DNA of 43,671 nt from Thiocystis minor (GTDB lineage: Bacteria; Pseudomonadota; Gammaproteobacteria; Chromatiales; Chromatiaceae), in NCBI RefSeq assembly GCF_016653465.1, contig NZ_NHSQ01000031.1:1-43671 (forward strand), read 5' to 3'. Below are positions 6,231-14,290 of this stretch, piece by piece. The notes below the pieces were generated by a model, which was not told the origin of the DNA, did not search any database, and saw nothing but the letters and a program-made list of their open reading frames with translations. Position 1 is the first letter of the stretch. Each line of letters starts with the position of its first letter. The position numbers were made by a program, and so were the translations under genes.

Positions 6231-8148
6231 CCGCATGCCCCCCCCGAGAATCGCCCTGGATAGCCTCTCCAGCCCCTTTAGCCAGCGGCGCGATGATTGC
6301 CTCGATGCGAGTCCGTTCACGTTCGAGGGCCAACTTCTGGGCGTCGTTCAGCCCTTTCGTGCGGAGCATCGCCCGCAGGTCGTCCGCCTGCGCCTGCCAC
6401 GCAGGGAGGTGTCGACGGGCGATGCAGGCATTGGCACACCGGTCCGGGCTGCAGAAGCTCGTGAGCGGCTTGTTTTGCTTCTCCGGCAGAGCGAACCGCT
6501 TGCAGGCCGCTCGACTCGGGTCGAAGAAGCAGTCGCTGTACGGCCCGATGTGAAGCTCTTTCTTGTGATGGCGCAGGTAGAACAGGACGTCGTCCGGGCG
6601 CCTGTCGCCCGCTGTGCCGAGCAATTCGAGAAGCTCCTTCGCCCGCATCCCGGCAACCGCTCCATCGGCCACGTCATGCGCCAGATCGGTCATGACCTCG
6701 TCGATCAGCGCCGCCTCTTCCTTGGCGACCAGCTTGTTCCAGCTCGGCTCGCTTGCGGCGTAGCCCTGGGTCGTGGCAATCCGCGCGTGCCCGAAGAGGT
6801 TCTTCCCCGCGACGATGCCGAACGGCTGCCAGACGATCCAACGCGCCAAGGAGCGGCGGAACTGCGACGAGGTGAGTTCCCATGGGCGACCGTCGGGGCC
6901 GAGGACGGGCGCCCCATCGTCGTTGCGGACGCGGGCAAGGAGACGCCGCAGGTTGTTCGTCACGGTGTTGTTGGCGCCGAAGCGGGCGAACAGCCGCACC
7001 TGGTCGAACGCGGGGTCGGCATACGCCAACTTCATCAGCACCTCCACGGCGTCGTGAACCTCCTTGATGACAACCCACGTCCGCTCTTGGCCGCCGACCT
7101 CATCGTCGACGTCGCCTTCGGCGCTCTTGAAAGTTCGGCCGATCAGCTTGTAGGTCTTCGGTTGCCCGGCAGCATCTCGTTCGACCGTCAGCGCGTTCAG
7201 TCGCAGCGACCGCACCTCACTGTCCCTCATGCCCGACAGCCCGGCGATGATGACGAAGATCGCCGTGTAGAGGAGCACAACGTCCCCTTCGAGATCCTGC
7301 CAGTGCTCGTAATGCGCCGGCGCCTCGCCATCCCCGCCGCCGCGGAACAGGCGATGGCGCTCGACTTCCGCCCTGAGCGCCGAAAATGCCTTGCGACGAT
7401 GCTGCCGCTCTCTACTGGTGGCGTTTTTCCTGTGCAAGGCCCGGGGCGCCCGGCACAGCACTTTGACGAGCGGATCGACCACGTCCGGCTGGGTCAGTTG
7501 AACGGCGAACTGGTAGAGCGGCCGCATGACCTCGTCGGGGATGATCTCGGTCCGGTTCTCGCCGGTGTTCTGGTAGTCCAGGACGCGCGTCACCGTGCGG
7601 CCATTCCACGGACTGAAGGTCAGTCCTTGGTCCACGAAATCACGACAGGTCCACAGCAGCGGGAGCGGAAGGAGCGCGCGAACGACGTACGCTTCCGATC
7701 TGGTTCCACCGCCACGGCGCTTCTCTGACCTTCGGAGCCATTCGACGTAGCGGTCGAGATCGCACTGGGTCGCCTGGTCGAAGCCGAACTTCCCTTCACG
7801 CGACAGCCACTGGACGAACGTCCCGAGGCACCGGATGTCATCTGCAACCGACTGGACCTTTGCGGCCCGAAGTCCGGCGATGAGCTTGTGCTTAAAGATG
7901 CGCGCGTAAGCGTACTCCTTCAGCGCAAGGCGGATCCCGGTGTTGGTTGAAGTGGAAGGTTGCTCTCTTTCCGCCGAGGCAATCGACTTCCAGTTGATCT
8001 TCGCCTTGGCGTTGGGTGCATGGACCTCCTGACCGAAGTCCCACACGTCGTCGATGAACGTCGAGGCCGCCGAGACTTGGGCGTCGTCTCGGACGTGCTG
8101 GGAGAAGGCGTGGCCCTTAGGAAGGACGAAGTCCGTCGTGGCGGTCAT
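6061..8148 (-). CDS. third tyrosine recombinase of the trio (reads into the next gene)
   Basis: The open frame is 695 codons and about 640 residues belong to the family. The catalytic set is visible: R308 in LSGMRDSEV, K341 near GRTFKSAEG, an SSQFRRS box at 427-433, H454 in LFGHARIATTQGY and nucleophile Y463. A Cys-rich tail (CFFDPSRAACKR, CSPDRCANAC) may bind zinc, as in TnpB-like proteins. ATG 8148 follows the stop of the second recombinase by one base. The last 57 codons run over the start of the DUF6262 gene and look unlike protein. A G8 run at 6245-6238 explains this: with nine Gs the frame would end at TGA 6229-6227 in a clean ATGA overlap. Confidence 0.88.
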   Translation of the reverse strand: MTATTDFVLPKGHAFSQHVRDDAQVSAASTFIDDVWDFGQEVHAPNAKAKINWKSIASAEREQPSTSTNTGIRLALKEYAYARIFKHKLIAGLRAAKVQSVADDIRCLGTFVQWLSREGKFGFDQATQCDLDRYVEWLRRSEKRRGGGTRSEAYVVRALLPLPLLWTCRDFVDQGLTFSPWNGRTVTRVLDYQNTGENRTEIIPDEVMRPLYQFAVQLTQPDVVDPLVKVLCRAPRALHRKNATSRERQHRRKAFSALRAEVERHRLFRGGGDGEAPAHYEHWQDLEGDVVLLYTAIFVIIAGLSGMRDSEVRSLRLNALTVERDAAGQPKTYKLIGRTFKSAEGDVDDEVGGQERTWVVIKEVHDAVEVLMKLAYADPAFDQVRLFARFGANNTVTNNLRRLLARVRNDDGAPVLGPDGRPWELTSSQFRRSLARWIVWQPFGIVAGKNLFGHARIATTQGYAASEPSWNKLVAKEEAALIDEVMTDLAHDVADGAVAGMRAKELLELLGTAGDRRPDDVLFYLRHHKKELHIGPYSDCFFDPSRAACKRFALPEKQNKPLTSFCSPDRCANACIARRHLPAWQAQADDLRAMLRTKGLNDAQKLALERERTRIEAIIAPLAKGAGEAIQGDSRGGHADEQDGQDEAEADRRPRPDRAGAPRTDRREAHAEQCREGGCRWPSDVVPVPGCSGRD
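6227..6245 (-). other. G8 homopolymer at the recombinase 3 / DUF6262 junction
   Basis: Eight Gs on the minus strand (6245-6238), then CATGCGG and ATGA (6230-6227). The recombinase frame passes through and stops only at 6061; one added G puts TGA 6229-6227 in frame, and one G less fuses the recombinase to the DUF6262 frame. The run is also the only RBS-like sequence for the DUF6262 gene. It may be a slippage site or a sequencing slip. Confidence 0.6.
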
Positions 8149-8149
8149 G

Positions 8150-9961
8150 TCAGGCGGTCCTCATCTCGGGCGGGACGTACATGCGGAGCGACGCGGCTTC
8201 GAGCTTCGCTTGTGCGACGGCGCCTTGCGAGAAGGCGGGCAGAATGTGCGAGGTGATGAGGGCGTATGGGTAGCCGAACTTCTTCTCCCATTCGGACTCT
8301 GGGATCACTCGCCGTTGTTCGAGGAAGAAGTCCAAGTACCACAGAACCTTTGGCAGCACACGGCTCGTCCAGACGGAATTGGGGCAGCCGAAGCACGCCC
8401 ACACCTTGCCGCATAGTTGACCTGGCATTCCGCCCGGCGCGTCGAACATGTTCTTGCAGTTGGCGATGAGCATCTCCTGTTGACCATTCAGGATTGCTTC
8501 AGCCGCGGAGGCGTCGCAGCCGATCGTCTTCGCGGCGTCCTCGGTGGTCGCCCCATCGGGGACGACGGCTCCCGAGAAGTAGGCGTGGAACTGCTGCTGT
8601 CCCGCCACGATCGCCTGATTGTGGATCTCCTCCGTCACGCGGTTGTTGATGTAGTCAACCGTCGTGTTGTCGCGGCGGTGATCATGTCCGGCGAAGATCA
8701 GGTCGCCGTTGGCGCGCCGGTAGTCGAGCGTCTTTCGAGTGGTCCGCAGTCGGTCTGCGCGAAGTTCGAGCGGCTCCCCGTTGTCGGCGGTTAGACCATG
8801 ACGCTCGGCGAAGGCGCGGACCGCCCTGGTGAAGGTCGCGGGCGATGGTGCCGCGATGAAGTCGTCGACGCTCGCTTGCGCCGTCTTCGCCACGAGCCAG
8901 AGCGAGTTGTCGCCCGTGAGTTCGGCGCATCCGCGCGTCAAATGGAGGTACATCCGGATGAGTCCGCCGGGGCTGAAGGTGCCGTTGGTGCGGACCGGCA
9001 TGGTCATGGGGCCTGCGGAGCGACCCTTGACGTAGCGGAGCAGCGTCTCGTTTGGCTTCGTGGTCTCCGGCTCAAGGCCGTCCCTCTTGAGGCGCATGGC
9101 GCTCTCGGCGTTCAGCCCTGTCTTCAGGCACAGCAGTAGGTAGAACGGGACCGCGTCCTCCACGGTCGGGTAGACCGCCCGAAAGACGTCGGCTGTCGTG
9201 CACCAGCGACCGCTGCTGAGGCGCTTCATATGGCTGGCCGAGATGTACTTCCCCTCAAGCATGTTCTCGAAGCACCAGACCGCGCTGGCCAGTCCCGTCC
9301 AGCCGATGCGGCGTGGATCCTTCCCGTTCTTCCGGAGACTGTCCAGTTCGGTCGTCAGCCTGGCAATCGTTCTCCGGATGTCTTCCCGACATGCCCTTTC
9401 GATGAGGTGCGCTTCTCGGTCGGAGTACGGCGGCTTGTGCTCGACCTTGGGCGTGCTTCCCATCGCCACGAAGCTGAGGTGCTGGAGGACGTCTTGCGGA
9501 TACGCGCCTGGGTTGACGTTCTCGATCTCACGGAAGAACCGTTTGATGTGAGACAGATGCGCGTAGCCCGTGTTCGACCCCTTGGCGAGGAGCGCGTCGG
9601 AGAGTTCGACGAGCACCGGGACGGTGATGTCCGCGAGCCTTCTGATGGGTGCTCCTCCCGCCGCCTCGCGCTCGTTCAGAACCTTGGCGAGCGCAGCCAA
9701 GGAGCTCCGGTAGGTCCGCAGGCTGTCAGGAGACCCACACGAGTCGACAACCTGCTGGACGCCGACCGCAAGCGTCCGGGCAAGGCTGGGGCGGTCGCCC
9801 AGCACCGATAGATCGATCCACCCGGTGCCGCGATCGGGGAAGGTGCGTTCAATCCGCAGTGCGCCGATACCCTGCGTGGGCACGCGATCTTCGGGAGGCG
9901 CCTCGGTGAAGGTGATCCGGTTGTGCCGCAGGGATGAGAGTCCGTTGGGGGGAGCGTTCAT
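8150..9961 (-). CDS. tnpB: second tyrosine recombinase of the trio (TnpB-like)
   Basis: A 603-residue protein. The N-terminal core-binding part (about 55-150) is followed by the catalytic part: LRYVKG with K312, LRTTRK at 405-410, and GHDHRRDNTTVDYIN with H428 and nucleophile Y437. The position of the first catalytic Arg reads TGLNAESAM (282-290), with Asn where TGLR is expected, so the protein may be catalytically weak or structural. The tail has several Cys (LCGKVWACFGCPNSVW) as in Tn554 TnpB-type proteins. The frame is open 18 codons further upstream, but ATG 9961 overlaps the stop of recombinase 1 as ATGA (9961-9958), which decides the start. Confidence 0.87.
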   Translation of the reverse strand: MNAPPNGLSSLRHNRITFTEAPPEDRVPTQGIGALRIERTFPDRGTGWIDLSVLGDRPSLARTLAVGVQQVVDSCGSPDSLRTYRSSLAALAKVLNEREAAGGAPIRRLADITVPVLVELSDALLAKGSNTGYAHLSHIKRFFREIENVNPGAYPQDVLQHLSFVAMGSTPKVEHKPPYSDREAHLIERACREDIRRTIARLTTELDSLRKNGKDPRRIGWTGLASAVWCFENMLEGKYISASHMKRLSSGRWCTTADVFRAVYPTVEDAVPFYLLLCLKTGLNAESAMRLKRDGLEPETTKPNETLLRYVKGRSAGPMTMPVRTNGTFSPGGLIRMYLHLTRGCAELTGDNSLWLVAKTAQASVDDFIAAPSPATFTRAVRAFAERHGLTADNGEPLELRADRLRTTRKTLDYRRANGDLIFAGHDHRRDNTTVDYINNRVTEEIHNQAIVAGQQQFHAYFSGAVVPDGATTEDAAKTIGCDASAAEAILNGQQEMLIANCKNMFDAPGGMPGQLCGKVWACFGCPNSVWTSRVLPKVLWYLDFFLEQRRVIPESEWEKKFGYPYALITSHILPAFSQGAVAQAKLEAASLRMYVPPEMRTA

Positions 9962-11262
9962 GTCGGCTCTCCTTGGTCGAGCAGTTCCTCGGTGGCCCCC
10001 AAGTCCTCGGACCACTCGCCGACGGCTAAGTCGGTCAACCTGTCATGGAGGTTGATGTAGTCGAGGTACTTGTAGGTCGTGGACAACTGCGCGTGCCCGA
10101 GGAGTTGCTGAACCTTCCGCGCTGGATCCTCGCAGATCCGCAGGTACGTCTGCTTGTCGAGGTTGTCTTTTTCCTGCGGCACCTTGTTGAACATCAGCTG
10201 GATCAGACGGGACAGCGTGTAGATGGCGAACGTATGCCGCAGGAAGTGCGGCGTGCAGTCCACGCCCGTCAAGGCTGAGGCGCGGGCAAAGAGCTTTTCC
10301 ACAGCGTTGCGCGAGAGCGGGTCTCCTTCCTCGTTTAGCCAGATCTCCTCGGGCTCCACGTAGGACGGGTCGCGGTCCCCGCGACGCTCGACGTCGATCG
10401 ACCGCTCATCCTCGCAGTATCTGTGGACCTCGCGGAGGATCTGCTTGGGCACGCGGATCGCCCGGCTTTTATTCCCCTTGGTCGTCTCCCGACGGAGTCG
10501 AAGGGAAACCGACTTCAACCCGGCGAATTGCGTGTGGTCCGGATCGGGAAGCTCTCCGCAGCGCATCTGTAGCGCCTCCGAGATGCGCATGCCCGTCTGC
10601 ACCAGGAGCTTCGTCAAAACGATGTTCCGCGACGACGTACGAGAGCGTCGTCCTCCCAGATTGCGGAGACCCTCCACGAGGACGCGGAACTGCTCTGTGG
10701 TGACGAAGCGCACGCGCTTCTCGACATTCCGGTCGAGCATGGCGACGGCTTGCCTGGCGACCCGCACCTCGCCACCGGAGAGGATCTGCTTCCACTTGTA
10801 CGGGACGGGGGTCTCGGGAATGAGCTTCTCCCATGCGGCCCACTCGTAGAACCTCGCGATGGCCGTTATTCCGAGGTTCCAGGTGCTGGCGGACACGCCA
10901 CCGTTCAGGCGCCGCACACGGTAGTAGGCTCGCACGTCATCCCGACTGGCTCGGCGCCAGTCCTTACCCTGGGCGGCCAGATACCGGAACCAGAGGTTGA
11001 TCTGCTCGGCGTAGACCTGGAGCGTTCCGGTGCTGCGGGCGCCATCCGCAGCGGCGAAGAGGAAGAATCCGCTGACGTCCCTGTCGTAGTTGCCCGTCTC
11101 GTCCAGGAAGAAAGGGAGGCCATCGAACAGACCAACCACCTTTTCGACCTCCTCCAGGATCCCGTCCGGCAGCCGATATAACTCCTTGTCCACCAGGAGG
11201 GGCTCTTCGCCGATCACGATCGGGGTCCTCAGCTTCGACAGGTCGGTACGAAACAGGTGCAT
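9958..11262 (-). CDS. tnpA: first tyrosine recombinase of the trio (TnpA-like)
   Basis: A 434-residue integrase-family recombinase with a SAM-like core-binding domain at about 60-165 and a complete catalytic domain: R226 in TGMRISEAL, K262 in RETTKGNK, H339-x-x-R342 in HFLRHTF, H390 in LLGHAQLSTTYKY and nucleophile Y399. It should cut and rejoin the element ends. It is the first gene of the operon, reading away from the right end of the element. I chose ATG 11262 because GGGAGAG lies about five bases upstream; the frame is open for 16 further codons. It overlaps recombinase 2 by ATGA, so all three recombinases are translationally linked. Confidence 0.92.
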   Translation of the reverse strand: MHLFRTDLSKLRTPIVIGEEPLLVDKELYRLPDGILEEVEKVVGLFDGLPFFLDETGNYDRDVSGFFLFAAADGARSTGTLQVYAEQINLWFRYLAAQGKDWRRASRDDVRAYYRVRRLNGGVSASTWNLGITAIARFYEWAAWEKLIPETPVPYKWKQILSGGEVRVARQAVAMLDRNVEKRVRFVTTEQFRVLVEGLRNLGGRRSRTSSRNIVLTKLLVQTGMRISEALQMRCGELPDPDHTQFAGLKSVSLRLRRETTKGNKSRAIRVPKQILREVHRYCEDERSIDVERRGDRDPSYVEPEEIWLNEEGDPLSRNAVEKLFARASALTGVDCTPHFLRHTFAIYTLSRLIQLMFNKVPQEKDNLDKQTYLRICEDPARKVQQLLGHAQLSTTYKYLDYINLHDRLTDLAVGEWSEDLGATEELLDQGEPT

Positions 11263-11435
11263 GATCGCTCTCCCATGTCCCGTTGCCTCCCGGAGGCCGA
11301 CAGGCGCCAAGCAAGATATCTACATGAGTAGGTGCGTGGCCAGAGAGGTTCAAGACAATTGAGACGCTCTTGCTATCACTCCTAACTCGCAGGGCGTCCA
11401 GGTCTCCGTTCACGGATCTACTGCGATTCACCTGA
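11263..11435. other. right subterminal region of the element
   Basis: The leader of the recombinase operon. It holds GAGAC (11361-11365, minus GTCTC), an extra copy of the core of the terminal repeat at 76 bp from the terminal copy, mirroring the subterminal copy at 3019-3024 on the left. Confidence 0.4.
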
Positions 11436-11456
11436 TGAGACAGTCTGATGGGTCCA
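11436..11456 (-). repeat. right terminal inverted repeat of the element
   Basis: Reading inward on the minus strand: TGGAC (11456-11452), nine bases, TGTCTCA (11442-11436). It pairs with the left repeat at 2948-2966 and lies five bases inside the core. Confidence 0.65.
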
Positions 11457-11461
11457 CCAAG

Positions 11462-11468
11462 AATTTCT
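11462..11468 (+). repeat. right junction core AATTTCT
   Basis: The second copy of the junction sequence; umuC resumes directly with the Tyr-Ala-Ser codons. Confidence 0.8.
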
Positions 11469-12700
11469 ATGCCTCCTGTGAACGGCTGTTCCGCCCCGAC
11501 CTAGCGGGGCGGCCCATCATTGTGCTCTCGAACAACGACGGCTGCGTGGTCGCGCGCAGCCATGAGGCCAAGGCGCTAAGGGTGGCGATGGGGGCGCCCT
11601 TCTTCCAGTTGGCGCCACCGTTGCGCCGCCAACTGGTGGTGTTCTCCTCGAACGACGCCCTCTATGGCGATCTCTCGCGCCGCGTGATGCAGGTGTTGGC
11701 CGGTTTCGCGCCGCGCATCGAGGTCTATTCGATCGACGAATGCTTTCTCGACCTGTCCGGCGTCGCGGAGCCGGTCGCCTTGGGGCAGGCGATGGCCCGC
11801 ACCGTGCGCCAGTGGACCGGCATCCCGGTCTCGGTCGGGATCGCCCTGACCAAGACGCTGGCCAAGCTCGCCAATCGGTTGGCAAAGCAAGGCCAAAGCC
11901 CCGATGGTCCGGTGCTCGACTGGGCGCGCCTACCCGATCCGGCGGCGACGCTGGCCGGGATTCCGGTCGAGGACGTGTGGGGGATCGCCGACCGCTGGGG
12001 ACAACGGCTGCGCGCGCTCGGCCTCGCCGATGCCCTGGCCGTGCGCGAGGCCGACCCGCGTTGGCTGCGTCAGCAGGGTGGCGTGGTGCTGGAGCGCCTC
12101 GGCTGGGAATTGCGCGGGCGGTCCTGTCTGCCGCTGGAGGTGATCGCGCCGCCGCGCCAACAGCTCCGGGTCTCGCGCACCTTCGGCGCAGCGGTGACCG
12201 CCTGGCCCGAACTGCGCGCGGCGTTGACCCGCTTCGCCAGCCGCGCGGGCGAGAAGCTGCGCGCCCAGGGCCTGGCCGCCCCGGCGCTGACGGTCTTCAT
12301 TCAGACCGATCCCTTCGACACCGCGCGGCCCTTCTATACCAATGCCCTCACCCTCCCCTTCGTCGCCCCGACCCAGGACAGCGCCGCGCTGATCGCGCAG
12401 GCGCTCGCGGGCGCCGCGCGGCTGTGCCGGCGCGGGGACGCCTACCGGCGGGCGGGGGTGCTGTTGCCGGATCTGGTTCCGGTCGGGCGGGCGCCGGCGG
12501 ATCTGTTCGCGGCTCCGGACACGGAGGCACGCGCGACGCGCCGGATGGCGGCCCTGGACGCCATCAACCGCCATTTCGGGCGCGAGACGCTGCGCTATGG
12601 GGGCGAACTGATCGGTACCGGCTGGCACCGGCGCGCGGGGCGCGTCTCGCCGATCTCGACGACGCGCTGGGGGGCGTTGCCGAGGGTGCAGGCGTGCTAA
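11462..12700 (+). pseudogene. umuC: umuC 3' fragment: Y-family polymerase V subunit without its N-terminus
   Basis: From FYASCERLFRPDL onward this is a full-length UmuC: NNDGCVVARS, the palm motif YSIDECFLDLSG with catalytic Asp and Glu, helix-hairpin-helix fingers, the little finger, and a C-terminal DUF4113-type segment (RRMAALDAINRHFG to TTRWGAL). The first ten codons, including the catalytic Asp of LVD, lie 8.5 kb away at 2913. An ATG inside the element (11435) opens this frame with nine foreign residues, but a product from there would still lack that Asp and should not polymerise DNA. Precise excision would rebuild the gene. The downstream SRAP gene may lose or change its promoter because of the insertion. 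Confidence 0.93.
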
Positions 12701-12757
12701 ATTGCGCGGGTCTGACCTGAATCGTCCATCCCGTTCAGCGAGGTGTGTGGAGACAGC

Positions 12758-13468
12758 ATGTGCGGTCGCTTTGCCCAATACCGCAGCGGTGAGGACTTGG
12801 AAGCCCAGTTTGGCGCCTCCTTCGACGGGGTGTGGCTGCCGCCGCGGTACAACATCGCCCCTGGGAGCCAGCTTCTGGCCGTGCGCGCGGACTCCGCCGG
12901 TCCGCGAACCTTCACGACGCTCCATTGGGGACTGATCCCGCCTTGGGCGAAGGATCGCAAGATCGGCTACCGCACGATCAATGCCCGCGCCGAGACGGTG
13001 GCCGAGAAGCCCTCCTTTCGCGCGGCCTTCCGGCAACGCCGTTGCCTGATCCCCTCCGATGGCTTCTACGAATGGCAGGCGACCGGTTCCGGCAAGCAAC
13101 CGTATTTCATCGCCAGGCGGGATCGCCAGCCTTTCGCGTTCGCCGGGTTGTGGGAGACGTGGACCGATCTCGCGAACGGCGAGCGCATCGACAGCACCAC
13201 GATCATCGTGACTGACGCCAACGCCGTGGTGAGCCCCATCCATGACCGGATGCCGGTGATTCTGTCGCCTTCGGATTATCGGCTTTGGCTGGATCCGGGG
13301 CTGACCCGCCCCGCGCCGTTGCAAGCGCTGCTCACGCCCTGCGATCCCGCGCCGATGATGGCCTATCCGGTGGCGCGACGGGTGAATCTGCCGGCCCAGG
13401 ATGACGCCGGGCTGATCGAACCCTGGTCGGCAGCCGCGCCGAACGACTGGGCACCAGGCCATGACTGA
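12758..13468 (+). CDS. yedK: SRAP family protein (YedK/HMCES-like abasic-site crosslinker)
   Basis: This 236-residue protein begins MCGRF, with Cys2 as the residue that forms a thiazolidine crosslink with abasic sites in single-stranded DNA after Met removal. Other active-site positions are present: N32 in YNIAPG, N75 in INARAET, E105 in FYEW and H162 in IHDRMP. It protects abasic sites at stalled forks. The start is fixed by the need for Cys2; an ATG five codons upstream in frame (12743) would bury it. Lying between umuC and yebG, it belongs to a DNA-damage gene cluster. The gene seems complete. Confidence 0.93.
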   Translation: MCGRFAQYRSGEDLEAQFGASFDGVWLPPRYNIAPGSQLLAVRADSAGPRTFTTLHWGLIPPWAKDRKIGYRTINARAETVAEKPSFRAAFRQRRCLIPSDGFYEWQATGSGKQPYFIARRDRQPFAFAGLWETWTDLANGERIDSTTIIVTDANAVVSPIHDRMPVILSPSDYRLWLDPGLTRPAPLQALLTPCDPAPMMAYPVARRVNLPAQDDAGLIEPWSAAAPNDWAPGHD

Positions 13469-13537
13469 CGGCCATCGAGCCACGGCGCCCGAGGGTGCTC
13501 GTCGCATAAGACCCAACGGGCACAGGAGCCCAGCACC

Positions 13538-13870
13538 ATGATCGAGATCGAATACATCGTGAAAGACCACCGAGGAGTTGAGCGTTTGCGCACTGCCGAC
13601 AAGAAGGCCGCCGATGCCTATGACCGCCTTCTGGAGAACGCCGAGCGTTTGGCACAGTGGCTCCGTGCCGATCAGGTGCTGCCCAACCTGCCTGAACCGG
13701 ATCTGGAGAACCTGACCATCTATCTGGCCCGCAACGCCCGCGAGGTCGAGCAGATGTTGAAGGGGAAACCGGTGGAGCGCGCGCCGGGCGCAGAACCGGA
13801 GTCGGAACCGGAACCGGCGCCCGAGAGCCTGCCCGAAAAGGTGGCGCCGCTCAAAGCGATGCGGGGCTAA
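13538..13870 (+). CDS. yebG: YebG family SOS-associated protein
   Basis: A 110-residue protein whose first 75 residues follow E. coli YebG (EIEYIVK..G.E....ADKKAADAYDRLLENAERLAQWL). The tail is acidic and Pro-rich (a run of Glu-Pro pairs at about 85-98). YebG in E. coli is LexA-controlled and of unclear biochemical role. AGGAG lies about 11 bases before ATG 13538. Position downstream of umuDC and SRAP supports an SOS function. The next gene starts three bases after its stop. Confidence 0.88.
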   Translation: MIEIEYIVKDHRGVERLRTADKKAADAYDRLLENAERLAQWLRADQVLPNLPEPDLENLTIYLARNAREVEQMLKGKPVERAPGAEPESEPEPAPESLPEKVAPLKAMRG

Positions 13871-13873
13871 CGG

Positions 13874-14290
13874 ATGCGCGAGTCGGAAACCTCGACCCAC
13901 TCGCTCCTGATCGGTTATCTGCTGTGGATTTTCGGGTTCATGGGCGCGCATCGCTTCTACTACGGCAAGCCCCTTTCCGGCACGCTCTGGTTTCTGACGC
14001 TCGGTCTGCTCGGCATCGGCTGGCTGATCGACCTGTTCTTGATTCCGGGGATGCACCGGCGGGCGGAGCGACGCTTTACCCCAGGCGTCAAGGACTATGA
14101 CCTGACCTGGATTCTGCTGACCTTTCTCGGGCTGTTCGGCGTCCACCGCTTCTATCTGAGCAAATGGATCACCGGCCTGATCTGGCTGCTGACCGGGGGG
14201 CTGTTCCTGATCGGCTATCTTTACGACTACTGGACGCTCAACGCGCAGATCGCGACGGTCAATGACGAACAGCGCCGGTTTCGGCCCTGA
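13874..14290 (+). CDS. membrane protein with two TM2 domains
   Basis: A 138-residue protein made of two tandem TM2 units. Each has a hydrophobic helix, the G.HRFY motif (MGAHRFYYGK at 28-37, FGVHRFYLSK at 92-101), a second helix and a terminal Asp-rich turn (IDLFLIPG, YDYWTLN). Most TM2 proteins have one copy, so this looks like an internal duplication giving four membrane helices. The function of bacterial TM2 proteins is unknown. It starts 3 bp after yebG, so it probably shares the SOS transcript. Its stop abuts the stop of the convergent tautomerase gene. Confidence 0.88.
   Translation: MRESETSTHSLLIGYLLWIFGFMGAHRFYYGKPLSGTLWFLTLGLLGIGWLIDLFLIPGMHRRAERRFTPGVKDYDLTWILLTFLGLFGVHRFYLSKWITGLIWLLTGGLFLIGYLYDYWTLNAQIATVNDEQRRFRP

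Larger units (their letters stand above)
2937..11468 (-). mobile_element. Tn554-like tyrosine-recombinase element inserted in umuC
   Basis: Everything between the two halves of umuC is one unit of 8,525 bp, counting one copy of the 7-bp shared sequence AATTTCT that lies at both junctions (2937-2943 and 11462-11468). From the right end leftwards it encodes three tandem tyrosine recombinases and a DUF6262/TnpC-like coiled-coil protein in overlapping frames. This is the organisation known from Tn554-family transposons and recombinase-in-trio elements. The opposite strand at the left carries cargo: a Xre/RES toxin-antitoxin pair and a LOTUS-domain gene. The ends carry imperfect inverted repeats (TGGAC-N7/9-TGTCTCA). 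Tn554 itself targets radC; here the target is the conserved N-terminal coding sequence of umuC. Integrity of all genes suggests recent insertion. Confidence 0.92.

Noticed and set aside
5806-7728. 640-codon plus-strand frame opposite the recombinases
   Set aside because: It is an antisense shadow of high-GC coding DNA; the minus-strand frames carry complete recombinase motifs.
11930-14146. 738-codon minus-strand frame across umuC, SRAP and yebG
   Set aside because: Antisense shadow; the plus-strand genes have clear active-site residues and ribosome sites.
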